Source: Pseudomonas protegens CHA0 (lineage in GTDB: Bacteria; Pseudomonadota; Gammaproteobacteria; Pseudomonadales; Pseudomonadaceae). Taken from it: 64,000 nt of DNA. This document shows, in pieces, positions 52,235 to 60,704 of this stretch. The notes beneath the pieces are model-generated. The model ran no database searches. It had not been told where the DNA came from and saw nothing but the letters and a program-made list of their open reading frames with translations. Within the stretch, counting starts at the first letter, position 1. Every line of letters begins with the position of its first letter. Where the stretch lies: assembly GCF_000397205.1 (NCBI RefSeq), contig NC_021237.1, forward strand, positions 3,535,001-3,599,000. Direction: 5' to 3'. The position numbers and the translations under genes were made by a program.

Positions 52235-53208
52235 AGGCGTTCACTCCGAATTCCTCGCTGGGCCAGGGCCGTCAGCAGTTGTTGGAATTTGCCGGCGTCG
52301 GCGGGGGCGGCGGCGATGCGCAGGCGCCCTACCCGCCGGCCGCCTACCGCTTCGACACCACCGGCCAGGACCTTGAGCTCCAGCGCCTGCTGGCGGCTCA
52401 GTTGCTCCAGCAGCGGCGCCGCGCGCTGGTTGTCGAAAAAGGTCAGTTCGGCCTGGGGCTGGCTGCCGTTGAACGGCAGGTTGTAGCCCGGCAACAGCGC
52501 CCGGCCCAGGGCCGACTGCGGGTTGCCCAGCAGTTCGGCCACCGCCCCGCTCTCCATCAGCCGGCCGCCCGCCAGGGACGCGGCGTGGCTGCAAATGGCC
52601 TTGACCACTTCCAGCTCGTGGGTGATCAGCACAATGGTCAGCCCCAGCTCGCGGTTGATCTGCGCCAGCAATTGCAGGATCGACGCCGTGGTTTCCGGGT
52701 CCAGGGCGCTGGTGGCCTCATCCGACAGCAGGTAACGCGGCCCGGCGGCCAGGGCCCGGGCGATGCCCACCCGCTGCTTCTGGCCACCGGACAGTTGCGA
52801 AGGATAGGCCTGGGCCTTGTCGCCAAGACCCACCAGTTCCAGCAGTTCCAGAACCCGCGCGCGGCGCTGGCTTTTGCCCAGGCCGGCAATTTCCAGAGGC
52901 ACCGCGACGTTGTCCTGAACCGTGCGCGAATGCAGCAGGTTGAAGCCCTGGAAGATCATGCCGATGCCCTGGCGCTGCCGGCGCAGCTCGCTCGCGGACA
53001 AGGCGCCAAGGTCCTGGCCGTCCATCAGGATGCGCCCGCTGCTGGGCCGCTCCAGCAGGTTCAGGCAGCGCAACAGGGTCGACTTGCCGGCGCCGCTGCG
53101 CCCGAGAATGCCGTACACCGCCCTGTCGGGAACCGTCAGCGAAACCCGATCCAGTGCCGCGGGCTGGCCTTCGCCGTAGACCTTGCAAAGCTGCTGGACC
53201 TCGATCAT
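52231..53208 (-). CDS. metN: Methionine ABC ATPase
   Basis: A 325-residue ATPase with Walker [10 protein letters not shown] (about 38-46), signature [13 protein letters not shown], Walker B in the form [15 protein letters not shown] (Ser-Asp-Glu rather than Leu-Asp-Glu), and switch LITHELEVV. The C-terminal 80 residues correspond to the NIL regulatory domain that binds methionine in MetN and shuts transport down. It lies between metQ and metI with ATGA-type overlaps on both sides. A methionine riboswitch or MetJ box was not found. Confidence 0.88.
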   Translation of the reverse strand: MIEVQQLCKVYGEGQPAALDRVSLTVPDRAVYGILGRSGAGKSTLLRCLNLLERPSSGRILMDGQDLGALSASELRRQRQGIGMIFQGFNLLHSRTVQDNVAVPLEIAGLGKSQRRARVLELLELVGLGDKAQAYPSQLSGGQKQRVGIARALAAGPRYLLSDEATSALDPETTASILQLLAQINRELGLTIVLITHELEVVKAICSHAASLAGGRLMESGAVAELLGNPQSALGRALLPGYNLPFNGSQPQAELTFFDNQRAAPLLEQLSRQQALELKVLAGGVEAVGGRRVGRLRIAAAPADAGKFQQLLTALAQRGIRSERL

Positions 53209-54014
53209 GGCTGGCGGTCCGTGACGGGAATCACCGAGCCCGAGTAGGTGCGGGTAATGAACGCCGCTACTTCCGGCGAGTTGAGGTCCTTGGCCAACTG
53301 ACGGATGCGCGGGTCATCCTGCAGCTTGGGGGTGGTCACCAGGATGTTGGCGTAGGGATTGTGCTCGGCCTTTTCCAGGCCCAGGGCATCCTTGGCCGGC
53401 ACCAGCCCGGCCTCCAGGGCGTAGTTGCCATTGATCACCGCCAGGTCCACGTCGTCCAGGGCCCGGGGGATCTGCGGCGATTCGATCTCCAGGATCTTCA
53501 GCCGTTTCGGGTTGTCGGCGATGTCCCTGGGGGTCGCCTGATCCCGGGCCGGGTCGGTGAAACCGGGCTTGAGGCGGATCAACTGGTAGCTCTGCAACAG
53601 GTACAGCGCGCGGCTGAGGTTGGTGACATTGTTGGGCACCGCGACGCTGGCGCCCTGGGGCAACTGCTCGAAGCGCTGGTGACGCTTGGAATAGATCCCC
53701 AGGGGCTCGATGTGCACGCTGGCAGCCACGGCGAAGGGCTGGCCCAGGGCCTGTTCCTGAGACTTGAGGTACGGCAGGTGCTGGAAGTAGTTGGCGTCCA
53801 CATCGCCGTGGGCCAGCAGTTCGTTGGAGTTCACGCCATTGGGAATCTCGATGATCTTGAGCTGCAATTGCGGGTCGAGTTTTTGTACGTAGGCGAGGAT
53901 CTCGGCATGGGGCACCGGGTCGGCGGCTACCCGCAACGGCTGCGCCGCAGTGGTCGGCAGGGCCGCCCCCAGGCTGGCCAGCAACGCCAGGGTCAAGACG
54001 GTGTTCTTCAGCAT
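53205..54014 (-). CDS. metQ: Methionine-binding protein (NlpA family)
   Basis: A 269-residue periplasmic binding protein. The signal peptide ([24 protein letters not shown]) has no lipobox Cys, unlike E. coli MetQ, so it is probably soluble. Family markers: [35 protein letters not shown] and [12 protein letters not shown]. The Met at 54014 starts the signal peptide; the longer frame overlaps the dioxygenase gene. Its position after an oxygenase gene suggests a ligand other than, or besides, methionine, perhaps a sulfoxide or thioether. Confidence 0.87.
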   Translation of the reverse strand: MLKNTVLTLALLASLGAALPTTAAQPLRVAADPVPHAEILAYVQKLDPQLQLKIIEIPNGVNSNELLAHGDVDANYFQHLPYLKSQEQALGQPFAVAASVHIEPLGIYSKRHQRFEQLPQGASVAVPNNVTNLSRALYLLQSYQLIRLKPGFTDPARDQATPRDIADNPKRLKILEIESPQIPRALDDVDLAVINGNYALEAGLVPAKDALGLEKAEHNPYANILVTTPKLQDDPRIRQLAKDLNSPEVAAFITRTYSGSVIPVTDRQP

Positions 54015-54042
54015 GGCAGTGTCCTTGAGCAGCGGATGAAGG

Positions 54043-55080
54043 TCAGGCACTCAGTGCCTGGGGCACCAGGGCATCGGGGTAGAAACGCCGGGCCACGTCC
54101 GGATGCGAACGCAGGCGGCCCTTGAGGTAGTTCCAGCCCACTTCGCGAAACAGCGGGTTGTCGGGGTCGCTGGCCGGGCCCCGGGCTTCACGCAACAAGG
54201 CTTCGGGCAAGGGATACAGCGGCACCCGGGCATCGAGTTGGGCACCGAGGAAAAACGCGATGGACAGCCGCTGGCGATCCGCGGGCGGCGACTGCACCCG
54301 GTGCACGGTGGCGCGCAGATAGCCGTGGGTGGCCAGTTCCAGCAGCTCACCGATGTTCACCACCAGGGTGTTGTCCCGGGGCGGCGCGTCGATCCAGCGG
54401 CCCTCCTCTACTTCCACCTGCAGGCCGGCCTGCTGGTCCTGCAGCAGAAAGCTGAGGAACCCGGAATCCTTGTGGGCTCCCACGCCCTGGTTGCTCTGCC
54501 CCGGCGCGCGGCCAGGGTAGCGGATCAGCTTGATGTGCTCGTTGGGCCGTTCGCCGTACAGCCCATCGAAGGCCTGTTCCGGCAGTGACAATGCCTGGGC
54601 AAAGCCGCGCAACAGGCGCAGGGACATGCCGGTCATTGCCTGCTGCCACTCCAGCAGCACGGGCTTGAACGCCGGCAGTTGCGCCGGCCATTGGTTGGGG
54701 CCCTGCAATCGGGTCCAGGGCGGGCTGTGGGGATCCAGGGGCAAGGCCTGGCGCTCGGCCCCCAGGTCGAACTGTTCCCGCAGGTCCGGCTGGCCCCGGG
54801 TGATCTCCGAAGCCGCCTGGTTATAGCCGCGAAAGTGCGGCGAATGGATCATGCCCACGGCCGCCTTGTCGGCCTCGGGCAAGGCAAAGAACGCCCGCGC
54901 CTGGTCCTGCACCCGGCGCAGCAGGCCACTGTCGACTCCGTGCCCGGTCAGGTAGAAGAAACCCACGTCCCGCGCCGCCTGGCGCAAGCCGTCGAGAAAG
55001 ATCCGACGCTGCTCCGGGTGGCCCTGCAATTGGCTCAGGTCCAGGACCGGCAGCGCGGTGATATCCAGCGAGTGCGGCAT
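54043..55080 (-). CDS. Isopenicillin-N-synthase-like 2-oxoglutarate/Fe(II) oxygenase
   Basis: A 345-residue cytoplasmic non-haem iron oxygenase. An N-terminal DIOX_N domain (LPVLDLSQL, ARDVGFFYLTGHGVD) is followed by the catalytic double-stranded helix. The Fe ligands are in GAHKDSGFLSFLLQD (His and Asp) and ATVHRVQSPP (second His), and the 2-oxoglutarate-binding Arg is in RQRLSIAFF. Such enzymes hydroxylate, ring-open or desaturate; the substrate is unknown. It is 28 bases upstream of metQ, so it probably acts on the imported compound or generates one. Confidence 0.84.
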   Translation of the reverse strand: MPHSLDITALPVLDLSQLQGHPEQRRIFLDGLRQAARDVGFFYLTGHGVDSGLLRRVQDQARAFFALPEADKAAVGMIHSPHFRGYNQAASEITRGQPDLREQFDLGAERQALPLDPHSPPWTRLQGPNQWPAQLPAFKPVLLEWQQAMTGMSLRLLRGFAQALSLPEQAFDGLYGERPNEHIKLIRYPGRAPGQSNQGVGAHKDSGFLSFLLQDQQAGLQVEVEEGRWIDAPPRDNTLVVNIGELLELATHGYLRATVHRVQSPPADRQRLSIAFFLGAQLDARVPLYPLPEALLREARGPASDPDNPLFREVGWNYLKGRLRSHPDVARRFYPDALVPQALSA

Positions 55081-55121
55081 GCTTCACTCCCCTGTGAATG
55101 GACGATGTCCGCAGGTGCGGC

Positions 55122-55337
55122 TCAGAGCTTGGCGATGGAGACTTCGGTGGACTTGACGAAAGCGATCACTTCGCTGCCGACCTTGAGTTCCAGGTCGCGC
55201 ACCGAGCGGGTGGTGATCACCGAAGTGACAATGCCCGAGGCGGTCTGCACGTCGATTTCCGAAACCACCTGGCCTTCGTGGATCTCCTTGATCACGCCCT
55301 TGAACTGGTTGCGTACGTTGATCGCTTGAATGGTCAT
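55122..55337 (-). CDS. Molybdopterin/TOBE-domain (Mop) small protein
   Basis: A 71-residue single Mop/TOBE domain (RNQFKGVIKEIHEGQVVSEIDVQ in two segments, then VIAFVKSTEVSIAKL at the end). Mop proteins assemble as hexamers and store molybdate or tungstate in the cytoplasm. GGACTTTTC-type sequence with AGGAC precedes the Met at 55337; the longer frame is not conserved. It is first in the run leading to the dioxygenase and metQNI, 41 bases before the former. No molybdate transport gene is nearby. Confidence 0.85.
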   Translation of the reverse strand: MTIQAINVRNQFKGVIKEIHEGQVVSEIDVQTASGIVTSVITTRSVRDLELKVGSEVIAFVKSTEVSIAKL

Positions 55338-55559
55338 GCTGAAAAGTCCTTTGCTGGCACCGGGCTCAGGAGTTGAGCGGCTGGGGCTAAACATGCGCCT
55401 TTGGCAAAAGCCTTAAAAGGAATAAATAATTAGATGGTTATTTCTTTTGGGAATATAAAAGATCCAGCCTCCCGCCCTCGCGCAGCCTTGACCCTGCCCG
55501 CCGGCTTTGCTTCCCTGTGCCCTGCACTGATCACTCTCGATAGATACCAGGAGGTAAGC
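55338..55559. other. Divergent promoter region with A/T-rich dyad
   Basis: Contains the inverted repeat AAATAA (55424) / TTATTT (55438) in a strikingly A/T-rich patch between the divergent Mop and aldo/keto reductase genes. It is a plausible site for a sulfur or starvation regulator, but no consensus could be assigned and no sigma-54 promoter was seen. Confidence 0.35.
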
Positions 55560-56381
55560 ATGCGCACGTTGATGCTGGCAGACACGCAGGTTTCGGTGAT
55601 TGGCCAGGGCACTTGGCGGATGGGCGAGGACCGCCACCTGCGGAATCAGGAAGTCGCGGCCCTGCGCACCGGCATCGACCTGGGCCTGACCCTGATCGAC
55701 ACCGCGGAGATGTACGGCGAAGGCGGCGCCGAGGAAGTGGTCGGCCAGGCCATTGCCGGGCGCCGCGACCAGGTGTTCCTGGTGAGCAAGGTCTACCCCC
55801 ACAACGCCAGTCGCAAAGGCCTGCCCCTGGCCTGCGAGCGCAGCCTGAAACGCCTGGGCAGCGACTTCATCGACCTGTACCTGCTGCACTGGCGCGGCCA
55901 GTATCCCTTGGCGGAAACCGTCGACGCCCTGGAGCGCCTGCGCGAAGCCGGCAAGATCCGCCGCTGGGGAGTCTCCAACTTCGATGTGGCCGACCTGGAC
56001 GAACTCGACTCCCCGGCCTGCGCTACCAACCAGGTGCTGTACAACCTGGAGTCCCGGGGTATCGAGTTCGACCTGCTGCCCGCCTGCCAGCAACGGCGGA
56101 TGCCGCTCATGGCCTATTGCCCGATCGGCCAGGGTGGCGCTTTGCTGGCCGAACCGGTGCTGCTGCAGGTCGCCCAGCGCCATGGGGTCACCGCGGCCCA
56201 GGTGGCACTGGCCTGGCTGCTGCGCCAGGACGGCGTGCTGGTGATTCCCAAGGCGGTGCGCCCGGCACACATCCGTCAGAATGCCCAGGCCGGCCAATTG
56301 CAATTGCCCGACGAGGACCTGCAGGCCCTGGATCAGGTGTTTGCTCCGCCACGGCGCAAGCAGCGCCTGGAAATGGTCTAG
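55560..56381 (+). CDS. Aldo/keto reductase
   Basis: A 273-residue NADPH-dependent cytoplasmic oxidoreductase with a TIM barrel. The catalytic Asp-Tyr-Lys-His set is visible: DTAEMYGEG (Asp and Tyr), VSKVYP (Lys) and LYLLHWRG (His). VIPKAVRPAHIRQNAQAG is the cofactor-binding end. Resembles E. coli YeaE and other small AKR members that reduce methylglyoxal and aldehydes. AGGAGGT is seven bases before the ATG. Single gene, divergent from the Mop-dioxygenase-metQNI run. Substrate not determined. Confidence 0.87.
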   Translation: MRTLMLADTQVSVIGQGTWRMGEDRHLRNQEVAALRTGIDLGLTLIDTAEMYGEGGAEEVVGQAIAGRRDQVFLVSKVYPHNASRKGLPLACERSLKRLGSDFIDLYLLHWRGQYPLAETVDALERLREAGKIRRWGVSNFDVADLDELDSPACATNQVLYNLESRGIEFDLLPACQQRRMPLMAYCPIGQGGALLAEPVLLQVAQRHGVTAAQVALAWLLRQDGVLVIPKAVRPAHIRQNAQAGQLQLPDEDLQALDQVFAPPRRKQRLEMV

Positions 56382-56583
56382 GCACAACACCGACGCAACG
56401 AGCATTTTTCAAACCGCGAAGGCTGCACGATAGTCATTGAAAAAATGAACAGGCGAGGAAAGTTGCGAGGCTCGACGGATAAGGAAGTGCCTGAACACTG
56501 TAAGTGCCACAAACCTACTTTGTACCCGGCGATTTAAGAATTGTCTGATCCCTGCTTGGCATGCCCCCAATTACAGTTGGCGC

Positions 56584-59421
56584 ATGAGATTAAAAAGCTA
56601 CCTGCATCAGATCAATCCCCTATTTTCCAGTCCTGAAGCAGCCCGCCGGCTGCTTCGTGTCGTGGCGCTGATTTTTCTGGTCGGCCTGTTCGGCGCGGTC
56701 TACAACTTTCTTCGCTCCAGCCTGCACAACGAACTCTCACAACGGCAAAGCTACATGAGCAGCGCCATTGCCGAGGCCCAGGCATTCTTCACCAGCCGCT
56801 CGGCCCTGTTGGAAAGCCTGAGCCTGGCGGCGGTCTACGACCCTGGGGAACATATCAGCCCCCCAGGCGCCAGCGGTGCCTCCCAAGAAGAGACGTACCT
56901 GCAACTGGGTGGACCGCAGGGCAACCAGTGGGGGATCTGGCTGACCCTGCGCATGCGCAACTACCTGCAAAACAAGCAACTGAACCTGCTCTACATTCCC
57001 GGCACCCGCGATCTGCAGGTGCAACGCCTGTTCAGCACCCGGCCACAGACCAGCGATCTGCCCGGCGGGTTGCTGGACAAGCTGATCGCTCTGCAGCCCG
57101 AGCAGATCCCTGTCGGCGAAGAACTTTGGCTGATGGACAACTCCGCGGCGGGCGCCCATCTATACATCTTCACTCGCCTTGACGAACGCTTCGCTCACTC
57201 AGGCTGGCTTGGACTGGAGATGGACGGCAAGAGCGTCTCCGCCGCCCTCAGCGACCAGAGCGCCGGGGATTTCATGATGTTCAATTCCCAGGGCGGGCTG
57301 ATTTTCAGCAGTGCGCCCAGTGCCCGACTGAGCGCCGACGTACGCCACGTCCAGGGCGGCAGTTTCTTCGGCTTTCTCGGCGGCCGCTGGTGGCCCGACC
57401 ATCTGGTGATCCGCAAGCAGCTGGGGGCTACCGACTGGCAGCTGGTGTACTCCTTCGACCTGCAGAACCTGCTCAAGAGCCTCTGGCCGCAGTTGCTGGC
57501 GGCGCTGCTCATCAGCCTGACCGGCATGGCTCTGATCGGCCTGCTGACCCACTGGGTCGAAGTGCGCCTGATCGCCCCCGCCCTGCACCGGATCCAGGCC
57601 CTGGTCGAAAGCGAGGCCTTCAGCCGCGACGTGATCCAGATCGCCCCGGTGGCACTCTGTGTATTGCGCCGCAGCGATGGCCGGGTGGTGCTGGAAAACA
57701 CCCTGTCCCAGCAATGGCTGGGCAACGGCAGCGAACGCGACCAGCTGTGTTCCGGGTGGATCGAGCAGGCCTTCGACCCGGCCCGCCCCAACAGCTCGGA
57801 CTACTTTGAAACCGCCGACGGGCGCCATCTATACCTCAGCTCCGCCCCCACTCGCTACAACGGTGAGGACGTGCTGTTCTGCGCCTTCAGCGATATCAGC
57901 GCTCGCAAGCAGATCGAGGCGGCGCTGGAAGAAGCCAAGCGCCTGGCCGATACCGCCAATGAAGCCAAGACCCTGTTCCTGGCCACCATGAGCCACGAGA
58001 TCCGCACGCCACTGTATGGCGTGCTCGGCACCCTGGAGCTGCTGTCGCGGACCCAGCTGGACAACCAGCAGAAGGATTACCTGCAAGCCATAGAAGGCTC
58101 TTCCGGTACGCTGCTGCAGTTAATCTGCGACGTGCTCGACGTGTCCAAGATCGAAGCCGGGCAACTGGCCCTGGAGCTCAGCGAATTCTCCTCCCTGGAT
58201 CTGGTGCACGAGATCATCCAGGGCTACGCGGCGGCCGCCCAGGCCAAGGGCCTGCAGTTCTATGCCTGTGTCGACCCGCAGTTGCCGGAGATCCTGCTCG
58301 GCGATGTCACCCGGATCCGCCAGATCCTCAGCAACCTGCTGAACAACGCGGTCAAGTTCACCGATACCGGGCGCATTGTCCTGCGGGTCCGCACCGAAAG
58401 CCGCGATGGCGAGCGCAGCAACATCCTCTGGCAGGTTTCCGACACCGGCCGGGGCATTGCCCAGGACGACCAGACACTGATCTTCGAGCCCTTCTACCAG
58501 ACCGAAGGCAACACCAACGTGATCGCCGGCACCGGCCTGGGCTTGCCGATCTGCCAGCGCCTGACCCAATTGATGAACGGCAATATCCGCATGGTCAGCG
58601 AGCTCGGCCTGGGCAGCAGCTTCACCCTGACTCTGCCGCTGGAGGCCTCGGCCGTGCAGGGCGACACCCCGCTGATCAGCCCATTGCTGCCGGAGATGGT
58701 CTATGTGGTGTCCCCGGTGCGTGAACTGGCCGAATCGGTGGCGGGCTGGCTGCGCCGCTGGGGTGCCCGGGCCCAGTTCAGCCTGCCGAGCCCATCCGAC
58801 CGGGCCCGGGGCAACGTACTGATCGAACTACACCCCGGCAGCGTGGAGCAGCGCCTGGAACCCGACTGGCAGGGCCCCCTGGTGCTCGCCAGCGGCGATG
58901 GCCATAACGAACCGCGGATCGACGGCGGCAGTTGGCAGATCAACACCAACAACCTGCGGGCGATCCATCAGGCCGTCAGCCAGGCCCAGGGGGTCTGGGT
59001 GGCCCAGAGCGAGGATCACTCCGATCACCGCGAGCTGAAAAAGCTCAGCCTGCATGTCCTGGTGGCCGAAGACAACGTGATCAACCAGTTGATCCTCAAG
59101 GACCAACTGGAAGAACTGGGGTGCAGCGTGGAGCTGGCCTCGAACGGTGAAGAGGCCCTCTGCATCTGGAAGGCCGGTCGTTTCAACGTTGTGCTGACCG
59201 ATGTGAACATGCCGAAACTCAACGGTTATGAACTGGCCCAGGAGCTTCGGCGTCAAGGCTGTTCGATCCCCATCATCGGGGCAACGGCCAATGCAATGCG
59301 CGGAGAAGAAGAGCTCTGTCTTGCAGCCGGGATGAACCACTGCCTGGTGAAGCCCTTTGCATTAAGAGCGTTGTTCAACTATCTGGCGCCCTATGAAAGA
59401 GCCCCCCATGAAGTCCTGTAG
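56584..59421 (+). CDS. Hybrid sensor histidine kinase, PvrS/RcsC-like, kinase 1
   Basis: A 945-residue inner-membrane kinase. Helix 1 (about 22-42) and helix 2 (about 300-322) enclose a periplasmic sensor of about 255 residues. A PAS-like region (345-440) and coiled linker precede HisKA with His471 in ATMSHEIRTPLYG, an HATPase domain (NLLNNAVKFTD, GTGLGLPIC) and a receiver with Asp873 (VVLTDVNMPKLNG). There is no HPt domain, so phosphate must pass to a separate HPt, possibly that of kinase 2. Its stop overlaps the EAL regulator start by 14 bases. The order matches pvrS-pvrR-rcsC-rcsB of P. aeruginosa. Confidence 0.86.
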   Translation: MRLKSYLHQINPLFSSPEAARRLLRVVALIFLVGLFGAVYNFLRSSLHNELSQRQSYMSSAIAEAQAFFTSRSALLESLSLAAVYDPGEHISPPGASGASQEETYLQLGGPQGNQWGIWLTLRMRNYLQNKQLNLLYIPGTRDLQVQRLFSTRPQTSDLPGGLLDKLIALQPEQIPVGEELWLMDNSAAGAHLYIFTRLDERFAHSGWLGLEMDGKSVSAALSDQSAGDFMMFNSQGGLIFSSAPSARLSADVRHVQGGSFFGFLGGRWWPDHLVIRKQLGATDWQLVYSFDLQNLLKSLWPQLLAALLISLTGMALIGLLTHWVEVRLIAPALHRIQALVESEAFSRDVIQIAPVALCVLRRSDGRVVLENTLSQQWLGNGSERDQLCSGWIEQAFDPARPNSSDYFETADGRHLYLSSAPTRYNGEDVLFCAFSDISARKQIEAALEEAKRLADTANEAKTLFLATMSHEIRTPLYGVLGTLELLSRTQLDNQQKDYLQAIEGSSGTLLQLICDVLDVSKIEAGQLALELSEFSSLDLVHEIIQGYAAAAQAKGLQFYACVDPQLPEILLGDVTRIRQILSNLLNNAVKFTDTGRIVLRVRTESRDGERSNILWQVSDTGRGIAQDDQTLIFEPFYQTEGNTNVIAGTGLGLPICQRLTQLMNGNIRMVSELGLGSSFTLTLPLEASAVQGDTPLISPLLPEMVYVVSPVRELAESVAGWLRRWGARAQFSLPSPSDRARGNVLIELHPGSVEQRLEPDWQGPLVLASGDGHNEPRIDGGSWQINTNNLRAIHQAVSQAQGVWVAQSEDHSDHRELKKLSLHVLVAEDNVINQLILKDQLEELGCSVELASNGEEALCIWKAGRFNVVLTDVNMPKLNGYELAQELRRQGCSIPIIGATANAMRGEEELCLAAGMNHCLVKPFALRALFNYLAPYERAPHEVL

Positions 59422-60598
59422 CATTTTGATCGTCGAAGATCAGCCGTTTCAGTACATGTACCTGCAACACTTGTTCAACGAGCTGGGGCCCTACCAGCTG
59501 GAGGTGGCAAGCAGCGGCAAAGAAGCGCTGGAACGCCTCAAGCAGCGGCACTTCGACCTGGTACTGACAGACCTGCTGATGCCCGGCATGGATGGCGTGC
59601 AGTTCATCCAGAGCCTGGCCACCCATCGCGTGCGCCCGGCCCTGGCCATCATGAGTGCGTCATCCCGGCGCATGCTGATGGGCGCCAGCCTGGTGGCCCG
59701 CAACCTGGGGCTGAAGGTCATCGGGTTGATTTCCAAACCCGTGAACCTGGCTGCACTGCGTGCACTCACCGCTCAGTTGCCAGGGCTCGCCAATGACAGC
59801 AGCCCCCCACAGATCGGGGTCGAATGCAGCCCAGAGACCCTGCGTGAAGCCCTGCGCAACGGGCAGATCCAGGCCTGGTTCCAACCCAAGAAAGCCTTGA
59901 ACAACGGTCGCATCGTCGCCGCCGAAGCCCTGGTGCGCTGGATCCACCCACAACACGGCATGCTCCTGCCTTGCGACTTCCTGCCGGCACTCACCGTGGC
60001 CCGCCTCGAAGAAGAACTACTGTGGCTGATCCTGGAGCAGGCCCTTGAGGCCCAGGTGCACTGGCGCGAAGACGGCTATGACATCCCGGTGTCCATCAAC
60101 CTGCCGACCCACCTGCTCAACAGCGCCGACCTGGCCGACCGCCTGTACGACTTCGTGATCCAGCACAACGGTGTGCCGGCCAGGATCTGCTTCGAACTCA
60201 TGGAGTGTTCGACCCCGGAGCACATCAGCAACTTCTACGCCGGAGCCTGCCGCCTGCGTATCAAGGGCTTCGGCCTGTCCCAGGACGACTTCGGCAAGGG
60301 CTACAGCTCCTACATGAACCTGGTATCGACACCCTTCACCGAATTGAAGATCGACCGGGGGCTGGTCCAGGGCTGTCACAACAATGAAGAAATAGCCCAG
60401 GCCCTGACCTGCATCATCGCCCTGGGCCGGCAACTGGGCCTGACGGTCGTCGCCGAAGGCGTGGAAAGCGCCCACGAACTGGCTCTGTTGCGCAAGATCG
60501 ACTGCACCCAGGTGCAGGGCTTCCTGATTTCCCATGCGGTCTCCTCGCAACAGTTTCAGCAACTGCTGGCCCAAGACGGGCCGGCCACGGTGTATTAA
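59408..60598 (+). CDS. REC-EAL response regulator, cyclic-di-GMP phosphodiesterase, PvrR/RocR-like
   Basis: A 396-residue regulator. The receiver (about 1-125) has Asp55 in LVLTDLLMPGMDG. The EAL domain (about 140-390) retains all sites for catalysis: AAEALVRW, NLPTH, FELMECS, QDDFGKGYSS, LKIDRGL, VAEGVES and QVQGF, so it should hydrolyse cyclic-di-GMP when phosphorylated or released. I chose the Met at 59408 (AAAGAG upstream) instead of 59393. It is translationally coupled to kinase 1. PvrR and RocR of P. aeruginosa have this architecture and affect fimbriae and biofilm. Confidence 0.88.
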   Translation: MKSCSILIVEDQPFQYMYLQHLFNELGPYQLEVASSGKEALERLKQRHFDLVLTDLLMPGMDGVQFIQSLATHRVRPALAIMSASSRRMLMGASLVARNLGLKVIGLISKPVNLAALRALTAQLPGLANDSSPPQIGVECSPETLREALRNGQIQAWFQPKKALNNGRIVAAEALVRWIHPQHGMLLPCDFLPALTVARLEEELLWLILEQALEAQVHWREDGYDIPVSINLPTHLLNSADLADRLYDFVIQHNGVPARICFELMECSTPEHISNFYAGACRLRIKGFGLSQDDFGKGYSSYMNLVSTPFTELKIDRGLVQGCHNNEEIAQALTCIIALGRQLGLTVVAEGVESAHELALLRKIDCTQVQGFLISHAVSSQQFQQLLAQDGPATVY

Positions 60599-60644
60599 CC
60601 GATGAACCCATTGCCTGCCCGCGCAACAGTCACTCATCGCTGAC

Positions 60645-60679
60645 GGTCCTGCCCCAGAGATAGGAATCTCGGCAGGGCC
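60645..60679 (+). other. Hairpin between the EAL regulator and kinase 2
   Basis: GGTCCTGCC pairs with GGCAGGGCC (one G-U pair), and inside it GAGAT pairs with ATCTC, forming a long stem-loop. There is no T-run, so it may be an attenuator or processing site in the operon rather than a full terminator. Confidence 0.4.
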
Positions 60680-60704
60680 CTTATATGTGTTTGGGAAATC
60701 AGTG

